Shown here piece by piece: positions 10,631-20,275 of a stretch of DNA of 64,000 nt. Made by a program: the position numbers and the translations under genes. The stretch comes from Auricularia sp. M13 (taxonomy: Eukaryota; Basidiomycota; Agaricomycetes; Auriculariales; Auriculariaceae). Each line of letters opens with the position of its first letter. Positions within the stretch are counted from its first letter, which is position 1. Where the stretch lies: the NCBI GenBank assembly GCA_037042915.1, contig CM073193.1, forward strand, positions 7,626,001 to 7,690,000, in the 5' to 3' direction. The notes below the pieces were generated by a model that did not search any database, had not been told where the DNA came from, and saw nothing but the letters and a program-made list of their open reading frames with translations.

Positions 10631-11384
10631 TCACTGATCAGACTTTGCGATTATCCAATTCGGGCTGAAGGTTGCGCGCGTTGATCCGCGTGGTGAGACC
10701 GTGAGAAGTTGTGTAGATCTAAGGCATATTGCAGCGTAACCGGATACCATGCGAACGACAACCGTGGTAAGAACAAAACCGACTGGGAAAGGCGATAACA
10801 ACGGTAGTTCCACGATGTCAATCCGCGCCGACAGCTGTAGTACGACTCTGAGGCAGCGCCGCGGTGGCGCTGACAGGTCCACTTCCGAATGTCGCCCGCC
10901 GTGGCTGTTGGGACAGTAGCTTTGGCTCTCGACGGCAGAGACTGAGCGACAGATTGCAGGTCGGGACTCGGTGGCGAGCTGACCCATTGCCAGTGTTTCT
11001 AATCGGATATTGGGCAGCTGAGGCGGCGACTCTGTTTCATATTCCAGAGTCGAGGCGCGCTTCGACGACGCGACATCGTCGGGAGCATCCTCCGAGGAAT
11101 TGTGTGGCATGAGGGGCTTGAGCGCGTCGTCGGTGCCGACTCGCGTCGATGGCGTCTGATGCGGCCGTAGAAGGCTCGCGCACGAGTTCCTCCATCGTAG
11201 GGGACTGTTCCAGGCGGAGCGGTGGCCGGCTCTCCAGCGGCGGTGAGCGGCGAAGACACAGATGAGCGGAAGGACGAGCGCCAGGATGCCGAAGACGGCC
11301 AGGCCGACTGCAATCTCTAGAGCATGAGCGTCAGCATCAGATGAGCCCATGGAAGGAGCTTGCAAGCCACGCACTCTGGACCAT
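10631..11384 (-). CDS. Small single-pass membrane protein of unknown function
   Basis: An ATG at 11,384 opens a 10-nt exon (MVQ plus one base). It is joined across a 58-nt GTGCGT...CTAG intron with a CTGAC branch site (11,374-11,317) to one long exon ending at 10,631. The sum is 696 nt, or 231 residues in frame. The protein opens with MVQKIAVGLAVFGILALVLP, a strong transmembrane helix, then a basic stretch AHRRWRAGHR. This suggests a type III or signal-anchor topology with a Ser/Pro-rich cytoplasmic tail. A second weakly hydrophobic segment (PVGFVLTTVVV) lies near the C-terminus. No family is recognised; further introns in the tail cannot be excluded. Confidence 0.6.
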
Positions 11385-11531
11385 AGTTGCCGAAACGGGT
11401 ACCGCGACGCCCAGGTGACGAAAGAGGAAAGGAATTCGCACGTATCAGGGGCCGAGAGACGCCGGAACCGTCCTATTTAACGCGGGAGCAAGTCGACGTT
11501 GCTCCCGAGCTCCTGTTCCATTCCACAAGCC

Positions 11532-12351
11532 ATGGCGCCCAAGGTGCGTCTCGAACGATGCCTGCGTCGATGACCCTGACAACGTCATGATCCAGGTTGC
11601 TATTATCATCTACAGCATGTATGGCCACGTCGCAAAGGGTACGCATTTCAGCCCATTCACCTGACTCAGTGGCTCATACCGTTTATGCAGTGGCTGAGGC
11701 CGTCAAGAGCGGCGTGGAATCTGCGGGCGGAAGGCCGACATCTACCAAGTCTCCGAGACGCTGCCACAGGAAATTCTGACCCTCATGCACGCACCGCCCA
11801 AGCCTGCGTACCCGGTCATCACGCCGGCCGAGCTTCCCCAGTTTGACGCCTTCATCTTTGGCGTCCCGACGCGTTATGGCAACTTCCCGGCCCAGTGGAA
11901 GGCTTTCTGGGACGCCACTGGTCAGCTCTGGGCCTCTGGTGCCCTGTGGGGGAAGTATGCCGGCCAATTCGTCTCGACCGCCTCTCCCGGCGGTGGTCAG
12001 GAGAGCACCTTCCTCGCGAGCCTGAGCACGTACGCTCACCACGGCCTCATTTACGTTCCCTTTGGCTACAAGAATGGCTTCGCTCAACTCACCAACCTAT
12101 CGGAGGTTCACGGCGGTGCGCCTTCTCTCAGATTGTCTTACCCAATGTTTAAAACTGACTACGTTTAATAGGATCTCCCTGGGGCGCAGGCACGTTTGCT
12201 GGACCAGATGGTTCTCGTCAGCCCACCGCGCTTGAGCTCGAAATTGCCACCATTCAAGGTTCGTACTTACAAGCCAACACTGCTGCCGCTGAGGAAAGTG
12301 CGTTTATCAGGCAAGACATTCTACGAAACTGTCTCCAAGGTCTCGTTTTAA
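11532..12351 (+). CDS. NAD(P)H:quinone oxidoreductase, WrbA/flavodoxin-like
   Basis: FMN-dependent two-electron quinone reductase that limits semiquinone and oxidative stress, useful in lignin-degrading fungi. Exons 11532-11543, 11596-11638, 11691-12115, 12172-12258 and 12311-12351 encode [20 protein letters not shown] (flavodoxin phosphate loop), [31 protein letters not shown] and [13 protein letters not shown], all hallmarks of the WrbA type IV NQO family, about 202 residues. The exon sum is 608 nt, one short of a multiple of three. The frame changes at about 11,731, where GGCGGAAGGCCGAC would be expected to read G-G-K-A-D, so one A appears to be missing from the AA run. All other motifs are intact. 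Confidence 0.9.
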
Positions 12352-13406
12352 GTTGCTCGCTGTACCTCATACGTCTGTACGCAACAGAATCGGATTTTCC
12401 AACGAATTGCGGGGAGTAAATCTTGCTCAATGCTGCCACCTCGATCCCAGAGAGGAAAAAGACAATGTCGGCGATTACTATCGATGGACGGATATAGGCG
12501 CTCCTGTGCCATACACAAGCGCCGGTGCTTCCAGACAGCAGGCTTCGGCGCGCTTCGGATGAGTGGTTCACCTTGTGCACGTGAGCGCCCATCATCAGGC
12601 AGAAGCCGACGTGCCTCGCAGGTCACGGATTCCAATGTTGCCTACCTTTTGCTCGGCACCTTCGCCCAACTGAGTTCGCCGTCAGCTTCGCTGCATTTTC
12701 GCTTTTAGTCCGCCAAACGTGAACACACTCAGCCCTGTCCTCTGACTTGGTCTGAAATCCACTTCAAGCTGTATCTCGGCGAGATGGTCCTTGGAACAGG
12801 CATGTCAAATGTCCTCGGATATTGCTGCCTAAATTTGTTGATATATAATCCTCATGGGTATGTCCCCATGTCCTCCCCCTCCCCTCTGGCAAGGTGTCCC
12901 GTGGAAGACGTGCCCGTGGCTCCGCCTTCCGCTTAACTCTGTATCATCTAGAACTCATGCGTGTATCACAAGTAATCAACAAGAAAATACACAGAAGTCA
13001 AGCACCTTGTTGCTGAGGGCCGTGCACCGTGATTGAAGCGAGCCACAGACTGACAGCCGATTTCGGTGCCAACCGCCAGATGTGGAAGCTCGAGGACATG
13101 CAAGGCAAGGCATACAATATATCAGGAGAAGAAGGAGCGGTGCCGACGTACGCGCAACCCTGAACCCTGTGCAACCGTTACGATGTTGAGAAGGTCTGTG
13201 TGTTCGTTACCGACCTTGCACTTGTCGAAATCCCAATGAACCCAGCAGAGCCTGGAACGCCGCATCTACGAGCGTGCTTATCCAGCTCGAAGAGCAGCGT
13301 TAGTAGCTTAAGCCGTCTGGTCTTCGAGTATAATGACTATTATGAAGTCCATGCCGGATGGCAAGGCCGCCGCGGACATGAGGCAGCTTACTTGCGCGGC
13401 CATTTG

Positions 13407-13495
13407 CTTTGTCATCCGCAGTAGAAAGAAGCTCGCAAGGCGGCCCACATCCTTTGTCATCCGCAGTAGATTAGCTTCGCAAGGCGGCCCATATA
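13407..13495 (+). repeat. Tandem 44-45-bp duplication in promoter
   Basis: ctttgtcatccgcagtaga (from 13,407) followed by agctcgcaaggcggcccacat recurs 44-45 bp later as ctttgtcatccgcagtaga and agcttcgcaaggcggcccat, with a few mismatches. The pair ends at the TATA-like element and may duplicate an upstream regulatory site. Confidence 0.75.
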
Positions 13496-13505
13496 AATAT
13501 AATAA
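13490..13505 (+). promoter_or_regulatory. TATA-like element of the dienelactone hydrolase gene
   Basis: catataaatataataat lies about 60-70 bp before the ATG at 13,563, directly after the duplicated segment. The spacing fits a short 5' UTR. Confidence 0.5.
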
Positions 13506-13562
13506 TATGGGCCTCAGTGCGTGAGGATCCCTATCAGTGAATCTCGTACCGTTGCACGCAAC

Positions 13563-14324
13563 ATGTCGCTCTCTCCCTGCTGCTGGACTGGCTTCCAGTG
13601 GAACGGCACGCCCAGCGGACGCGTGGGCAAGCTCGGTGGCAACGACGCGTACATCACGGGCGACAACACCAAAGTCGCGGTGCTGCTGGTGCACGACGGG
13701 TTCGGCTGGACGTTCGGCAACACGCGCCTGCTCGCGGACCACTACGCGCGCGAGGCGAACGCGACGGTCTTCGTGCCGGACTTCTTCGGCGGCGAGGTGC
13801 TCCCGCACGATCTGCTGCTGGCCGGGCGCTGGGCCGAGCTCGACCTCGCGGGCTTCGGGCAGCGCAACGCGCGCGCCGTCCGTGAGCCGGAGATCTTCGC
13901 GGCCGCCCGCGAGCTGCGCAAGACGCTCGGCTTCGAGAAGGTCGGCGCGATCGGTTATTGCTGGGGCGGGTGGGCAGTGCTCCGCTTGGGCGCGAAGGAG
14001 CACAATGCGGCGCCGCTGGCCGACTGCATCTCGATGGGCCACCCGTCGCTCGTGACGGTCCAGGATATCGACGAGGTCGCGGTGCCGCTGCAGGTCCTTG
14101 CGCCCGAGGTCGACCCGAGTTACACGGCGGAGCTCAAGACGTACACATTCCAGAAGCTGCAGGAGCTCAAAGTGCCGTTCGACTACCAGCATTTCCCCGG
14201 CGTTGAGCATGGCTGTTTCAGTCGCGGCGACGAGAAGGTTCCTGGGGAACGTGCGGCAATGATGCGGGGCAAGAATGCAGCTGTTGCTTGGTTCGTTCAG
14301 CATTTGCATGGCTCGAAATCGTAG
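13563..14324 (+). CDS. Dienelactone hydrolase family protein
   Basis: Single exon of 762 nt (253 residues); the ATG follows a TATA-like box. Alpha/beta hydrolase of the DLH family, which hydrolyses dienelactones or related esters in aromatic ring-cleavage pathways; the true substrate here is unknown. The protein starts MSLSPCCWTGFQWNGTPSGR, then VAVLLVHDGFGWTFGN, the nucleophile motif IGYCWGGWA (Cys instead of Ser, as in DLH), an acidic residue in APEVDPSYT and the histidine in GVEHGCFSR, giving a full Cys-Asp-His triad. GC content is high and codon use is strongly biased (many gcg, ctc, gac). Intact. Confidence 0.92.
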   Translation: MSLSPCCWTGFQWNGTPSGRVGKLGGNDAYITGDNTKVAVLLVHDGFGWTFGNTRLLADHYAREANATVFVPDFFGGEVLPHDLLLAGRWAELDLAGFGQRNARAVREPEIFAAARELRKTLGFEKVGAIGYCWGGWAVLRLGAKEHNAAPLADCISMGHPSLVTVQDIDEVAVPLQVLAPEVDPSYTAELKTYTFQKLQELKVPFDYQHFPGVEHGCFSRGDEKVPGERAAMMRGKNAAVAWFVQHLHGSKS

Positions 14325-14546
14325 GTCGTGTAACGGGAAGTGCTGTAAGCCTGATAATACTGTTAATTTCCGTTGAAGTCACTGGCGTCATGAATTGAAA
14401 GACAATTGTCGTGGTCGTTGGTCCGGTTTGGTTCGGTATGAACACGGGTCCAGCGGAGTGGTAAACCGAAGCGTGGACCTTGTTGCAGAACCTTTCCTCA
14501 ATCGATCTCATCGCAAGCTCTCGAGATTCAAGAGGTCCCAGCAGCC

Positions 14547-16309
14547 ATGGCCCATCTCTGTGAAGTGAGTATCGACCACACATCCCACTGAGAACCATAA
14601 TAAAGTAACCACAGAGCCCCGTAGTCTACCAACTGCCTGAACGGCAACCCAGCCAGCACTTTACAGTGCCCCAAGTGTGAGACGCTCGGTATCAGCTCGT
14701 ACTTCTGCGGGCAGGAATGCTTTAAGGCGAGTTGTGAGTTTATCATCGCCCTCCGTGCACCGCGCACTCACGCCACCATCCAGGGGCCGAACATAAGCAA
14801 AAGCACCAGAATGTGCCCGCGAACGTGAAGCCTACAGGTACGCACTGAATATACTCTCTTTCTGGCTCAGCATTGAGAAAGCTTCTCTCCAGGGAGGTTC
14901 TACAACCCATTCCCGAATTTCCGCTTCACGGGCTCTCTGAGGCCCGTCTACCCGCTCTCGCCAAAGCGCCATGTGCCTGAGCATATCCCGAGGCCGCCCT
15001 ATGCATATCGACAGGATGGTGCGTGCGGGTTTCATTGCTGATAGTCGGTCCGTTGTTCACTCTGCCCGCAGGCTGGCCAGTCGAGGAGCAAACGCGTGCT
15101 GCGCGCACCACCCCGGACATCCTCACCAAGGAGCAGCAGGAAAAGATGCGCGTAGTCTGCAGGGTACGCCCTCGTGCGTTGTGGCAGTCGACTGCAGTAC
15201 TCAATCCTTTGCGTTGTCACTGTCAGCTCGGCCGCGAAGTGCTCGACATCACCGCAGCGGCCGTCAAGCCTGGTGTGACGACCGACGAGCTCGATGCGAT
15301 CGCACACCAAGCGACCATTGAGCGCAACGCGTACCCGTCGCCGCTGGGCTACCGCGAGTTCCCCAAGTCCATCTGCACGTCGGTCAACGAGGTGATCTGC
15401 CACGGCATCCCCGACCATCGCAAGCTCGTCGACGGCGACATCGTCAACATCGGTGAGTTGTTGATAATAATCAACATGCTCGTGTTCTAAGACGTCTTTC
15501 CCAGATGTTTCGATATACTACGATGGTATGCCGCCCTCGTTCCCTTTCAAACCGTCAGTGGATCTGACGGGTTCCATTGAAGGCTTTCATGCCGACCTGA
15601 ACGGGACGTACCCCGTCGGGAAAATCGACGAGGAGTCCAAGAGGCTGATACGCACGACGCGCGCGGCGCTCGACGCGGCGATTGCGATCTGCAAGCCCGG
15701 CACCCTCGTGCGCGACATCGGGAAAGCGATGTACGTCAGGGACTCCGTGTGCTTTTATACCTGTACTGAATCCTGGCGTACAGTGAGCCGGTGGCCAAGG
15801 CCGGCGGGTGCGCCGTCGTCCGTGCGTTTACCGGCCACGGGACGAACACGCTCTTCCATTGTACGCTCTTTCCTGCGCACACCCTCAATCCCTGACGCAC
15901 TGACGGATGCGCAGGCGCGCCCGACATACCGCACTACGCAAAGAACAAATTCCCGGGTGTGCTGAAAGCTGGCATGGTCAGTCGTCCGCGCCTGCTTGCG
16001 CCTGCCTATCACTCACGCAATTCTGGATACAGACCTTCACCATCGAGCCTGTGGGTACTGCGTTGCTCTTGAAAATGACAGTTTAATCGTTTGCTAGATG
16101 CTCAACCTCGGTCCGAACTGGGAGGAGGTTCACTGGCCAGACAACTGGACCGCGACCACCATCGACGGCCGGCGCAGCGCTCAATTCGAAGATCTGATAT
16201 TGTGCGTGTTACCGGCTCTTTTATTCAGGTCTTTGACTGGGTGCCTTTCAGGATTACTGAGGACGGCGCTGAGGTGCTGACTGGCGGCGCGCCGTTGAAC
16301 CTGGATTAA
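14547..16309 (+). CDS. Methionine aminopeptidase type I with N-terminal zinc finger
   Basis: Removes initiator methionine from nascent proteins at the ribosome. Thirteen exons (14547-14564, 14625-14733, 14784-14837, 14893-15018, 15072-15163, 15227-15452, 15505-15525, 15583-15730, 15784-15860, 15915-15976, 16033-16050, 16098-16201, 16252-16309) sum to 1,113 nt, 370 residues in frame. The N-terminus MAHLCESTNC...LQCPKC...[18 protein letters not shown] is the ribosome-binding zinc-finger pair of eukaryotic MetAP1. Metal ligands are visible: the two Asp in [19 protein letters not shown], His in LFHCAPDIPHY, Glu in TFTIEP and Glu in [14 protein letters not shown]. Exons of 18 and 21 nt and one of 54 nt make it unusually fragmented. 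The start is supported by MAHLCE continuing across intron 1 into the first finger. Confidence 0.95.
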
Positions 16310-17018
16310 TTACCACAGCTGGACCTCTCCGTGTTGATCTTCTGGATTCTGTGTCTTGAATGGATTTGTTTCTGCACATTCAGATCTAAGGACAGAGCTG
16401 GACCTCTGCGAACATCCACATGACCTGTGCGAGGCTCAGAAGCACAATGCACTGGACGACAATACAAGGACAACGACCACGTGCGCCCGTGAGGGCAAGG
16501 GATGATGGATTGGTGCCCAAATGCAGGATATCGATGTACAATGAGATGACGCGCAGCACAGCAGACTATCCTAGGAACACGAGCGACACATGTAAGGGGG
16601 AGCGGCGATTCTAAGGTAATGTAGGTAGGTGTACGGCGGAGTCGAAGGTGACAGGGTAGAAAGGAGAAGATGAAGGATGCCCACGCCTCCGCCTACGAAG
16701 AGGGGTCGAGCTGAAGAGAAGGACAAGACAAAGAGGACATAGGTGGTGCAATGGACATGGCCCATTTTCGTGCGTCGTGAAGGGGTCGTGAAAAGTCGTA
16801 AGAGTCGCGCGCGCGACGTCGACGCGCAGTATGTGAACGGGATGAGTTTTTCGACAGGTGGGTCCGGAGGAGGGCGATAGCGGCAGACGGGGTTAGATAG
16901 CGAGATACATAGGGCCGAGGGATGCTTGATGAGCCAGGATGCAAAGACGACAGAGGAAGAGCACGAGAGGTTGACATGACGGTGGCGACGGCAGAGATGG
17001 GCAGATGGGCGACGGACA
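16310..17018. other. Convergent 3' intergenic region
   Basis: Between the methionine aminopeptidase stop and the stop of the minus-strand small gene. Purine-rich on the plus strand from about 16,650 (aggagaagatgaagg), no coding evidence; probably 3' UTR sequence. Confidence 0.5.
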
Positions 17019-17475
17019 TCACGAAGCCGTCGCGGCGTCGCCAGCCTCTTTCTTTGCGGTGAGCTCTGCGGCCTTGCGCTCGAACCAGTCGTCGTCGGGC
17101 TCGAAGGGCGATGAATCTGAGTTGATCTGGGAGCACGGTCAGACGATCCGATCCGAACAAGGCACATGAACCTGAAGGGTTGGTGCGTACCCAGTCTGCA
17201 AGCTCCTCGCTGAGCTTCGCCTCGTCTTCGGCGGTCAGCTCGACCTTCTTGCCTTCTTCCGTGTGCTTCTGGAGCAGCTCTGCTAGTCGGCGCTTGCCAG
17301 TGGCGACTTTGCCGGGTGTCTCGCCGTCTTTGAGCACGGCGGTGCCCTTGGGCGTCACGGGCCGCGAGCCCGGCTTAGAGTCGAACTGGATGTCGCTCGA
17401 GGACCGATCCCAGTCCTCCTGCGAGTTGATGGAGAGCGAGGAAAGCGAGAGCTCGTCGGCAGTGGTCTCGGCCAT
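17019..17475 (-). CDS. Small conserved fungal protein, function unknown
   Basis: Two exons (17475-17191 and 17126-17019) separated by a 64-nt GTACGC...CAG intron sum to 393 nt, 130 residues in frame. The protein is highly polar: MAETTADELSLSSLSINSQE, a Ser/Thr- and Pro-rich middle (SRPVTPKG), a helical charged segment (RRLAELLQKHTEEGKKVEL, TAEDEAKLSEELADW), then INSDSSPFEPDDDWFERKAA and a helical end ELTAKKEAGDAATAS. No transmembrane segment or known catalytic motif. The charged C-terminal helix and the DDDWFERKA motif look conserved rather than random, so it is a real gene. The role is not recognised. Confidence 0.7.
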
Positions 17476-18811
17476 TGGGATGAGCTGGGGTCAGGCGGAA
17501 AGCGTGGCTCGGGGTGGTAAGGGCGCAGATGCGAGCGAAATATAAGCACGGGCGGGGGTGCGTGGTTGTGGTCAGGCCGGGCACAAGACGCGGTCAATGC
17601 GCTGGCTGGGCGAAACAAGACAGCGGCTCGGATCTGGCGGCCGTGGGCTTGTGGTTTCGAGCTGCTCGAGCCTGGAGACTGCCTTTAACCGGACAGTGGG
17701 TCGTCGCGGGTCCGCCTTGGGAATTTCGAACCGAGACGCGAAGCGCACGCGCCTGGGGTGGGTGGACGGGGTATTGGCGTGGCGGGCGGACCTCGAAATG
17801 CGCGCTCCAACTCTCCGCCGTCATCTTGTTCCTTGTGCTCATGAGCTGTGCTCACTGCCCAACAATGGCGCCCGGGACTGTGCATCGTTCCTCCAGGAAG
17901 ACGTGATTTTTCCGCGGCGCTTCCACCTGGCGCCGTGTAATCACCTTTCCGCGCCACGCAACCCTGTCAACAGTGCCCTGGTTGAGATCATGCGTCTGTG
18001 TTGTCTCCAAAAGATTAACTTGGGCATTTATCTTTGCACGCCATCTCCGTGTTCATGCTGCTGCCAACCTCGGGCTCATCCGCCCGGCCGAATGCATTAC
18101 GATGCGCCAACCCACATGTGAGGGTGTGCAGGCCTTGGTACAGCGCATCCGAGTGGGATATGCCCAGTGCTATGCATCAGGATTACCCCTTGGCAGCACT
18201 TTTATCAGCTCAGAATTGCTTTCCGTGGCCATTCTGGACAAATGGCGACAAGGCGAGCTTTCTCCATGTCCGTGACGGATTCACGTACAGTCTCCAATGC
18301 GCTCCGTCCTTGGTCAAAAGGCACGTCTATTCTTGTCGATCCATGCAGCCACCAGCGACGATGATTGCCTTTGGCACATCGCCACGATATCTTCTGCATC
18401 GCTCACCGCTCTAAGCGCTCGGACCCTGGAATCGGATGCCACTGCAAAAGCACAATGGCCTTTGTTCTCTCCGCCGCGGCTTGTGCGTTTGCGCTAGCGG
18501 AAGCGGTCGGTATTGGAATCGCGACGTTATGAGGGCAGAACTGGCCGGGACTTCCCTCCGTCTGGCCGGTCCATATCAAAACACCCCCGCCTGCATCGCC
18601 GTGTGACGCCGAACCGACCATAACGGGCATCGGATACCGACTAACACAGGCATCAGGCCCGGGGCATACATAAACGGGCACTCTCATCACGCGCTGGCTC
18701 GCAAGCCCCCCACTCTCTCATTCCCTTTGCTTTCCGCCTTCCCCCCTTTCCGCTTTCCCCTTCCCACTTTTTCTTTTCTGTTGCCCCCTTTTTAATTTCT
18801 GCTTTCTCGGG
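17476..18811. other. Divergent intergenic region with CT-rich promoter
   Basis: Contains promoters for the small minus-strand gene and the glycoside hydrolase. From about 18,705 to 18,805 the plus strand is strongly pyrimidine-rich (ctctctcattccctttgc, then cccccctttccgctttcccc and similar), a common core-promoter feature of highly expressed fungal genes. catacataaa at about 18,665 may serve as a TATA box. Nothing else identified. Confidence 0.5.
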
Positions 18812-20275
18812 ATGTTATTGCGTCCGCTTCTCGCCTTGGGCCTTCTCGCGCTCTCCGTCGCGGCCGCACCGCACAAGCACAAGAAAGGGAAACGCGCTTG
18901 CAAACCGAAAGGGGGCTGCTTCCCGAACGGCAACGCGACTATCTCCGACAGGACACCCGCGAAGCGCTCCCGCGAGGACTGGTGGTGCCCGTCCGACACG
19001 CAGTACGGCTTCATGGGCTTCAGCTACCCGCTCGAGGTCGCCGACTGCAACGACTACTCCAATGGCTTCGAGAAGATCAACAAAGACTTCAAGCGCATGA
19101 AGGACTTTGGCGCCACCATGGTCCGCGTCTACGCGCCGGGTGCGTGTTCCTTATGCAGGCGCTGGGATTCTTTGCTCGTTCGAGATGCTGACGGTAGCAT
19201 TGCCAGAGTGCCGCGAGAAGAGCGTCTGGCAGAACTTGCTCAAGGCTGGCGTGGAGAACAACATGGGCGTCATTGGCATGGTCTGGTGGGGCTTCGACTC
19301 GGACCAGAGCCGCTGGGAGAAGACTCGCGATGCCATCAACGAGGTGCTTGCTGAAGAGCCGCTCGCCCCGTACGTCTTCCACTCTATGGCCTTCGGTTCT
19401 GAGCCTATCGGTGCGTGGCTGCGTTGATCCTGTTTCATTGCTGAGACGGGGCGCCTAGGTGACGGCGTCGACGGGGGAGACGACCAGTTTCTGAAGGACA
19501 TGAAGGCGTGGAAGAAGGACTTGGCGAAATACGGAATTCCCATCGCGATCTCCGAGGACTGGGATCGCCAAGGCCGTCTCTCTCAAGGCGATGGTCTGAC
19601 AGACTTTGGGAACAACCTCAAGGAGACGTCGGATCCTGCAGCTGCATCGTCAGTGGTTTTTCTTCGTTCGACTCAGAGTCATATCTCACGCCTTCTCCCG
19701 AATAGCCATGCCTTATTACCATTGTCCCGACGTGCGTTGTCCTATTTTTCAAAAAGGATGACTGCGATTCTAACAGTTTTTTCAGTACCCGAGTGCTGAC
19801 AACGTCATGGACTACTTCACATGGTTCGTTGACTGGATTGTTTTACCGCACAAATCACAAGTTACCCAATCGTTGCAGGTATATCGAGAAGCTCATCGAG
19901 CCCAACTTCTCCGGAATGCCAATCTTGGTCACCGAGGTCTGTCTGGGAGGCGGTAACACGGGACTATTGCTAAATCGATTATTCAGACGCAGTGGGCGAG
20001 CAAGTCTGGCTCACACGGCCGTGGCTGCGGCGAGCCGGGCGTTGACATGAACAACTTTAAGACGTTCTGGAACACGTGGCAAAACAACTGCGACTACTGG
20101 AAGCAGCACAAAGTCGGATGGTTCGCGCACGTCTTCAGCGATGAACAGGAGTGTACGTCATTCGTTGGGCGTATTATCCCCTCGTCGTCCAGTAATCTGA
20201 CTTCCTGTAGCTGGCTTTGGCATACTCGACGAAAGCGGTAACCCGAAGATGGACTTCATGCCGCCCAAGTGCTAA
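18812..20275 (+). CDS. Secreted glycoside hydrolase-superfamily protein (GH17-like beta-glucanase fold)
   Basis: The start MLLRPLLALGLLALSVAAAP is a clear signal peptide followed by a basic stretch. The body has DWWCPSDTQYGFMGFSYPLE, FGATMVRVYAP, MVWWGFDSDQSRW, AFGSEPIGDG, IPIAISEDWDRQG, VMDYFTWYIEKLI, MPILVTETQWASKSGSHG and a cysteine-containing C-terminus MDFMPPKC. This is a TIM-barrel layout with acidic residues at beta-strand ends (GSEP, VTET), resembling fungal GH17-type cell-wall glucanases. Eight exons are inferred: 18812-19139, 19207-19410, 19459-19648, about 19706-19731, 19786-19823, 19879-19936, 19987-20152, 20211-20275. The third junction does not keep frame by one base (donor 19,649, acceptor near 19,705), so a splice choice or base is wrong there. 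The family assignment is from recall of motifs, not a search. Confidence 0.75.

Larger units (their letters stand above)
12352..13562. other. Intergenic region
   Basis: About 1.2 kb with no recognisable gene. The right end holds a duplicated 44-45-bp segment and a TATA-like sequence in front of the dienelactone hydrolase gene. Confidence 0.5.

Noticed and set aside
13308-14309. A 333-codon minus-strand frame opposite the dienelactone hydrolase
   Set aside because: Shadow of the GC-rich hydrolase coding strand; the hydrolase has a complete catalytic triad.
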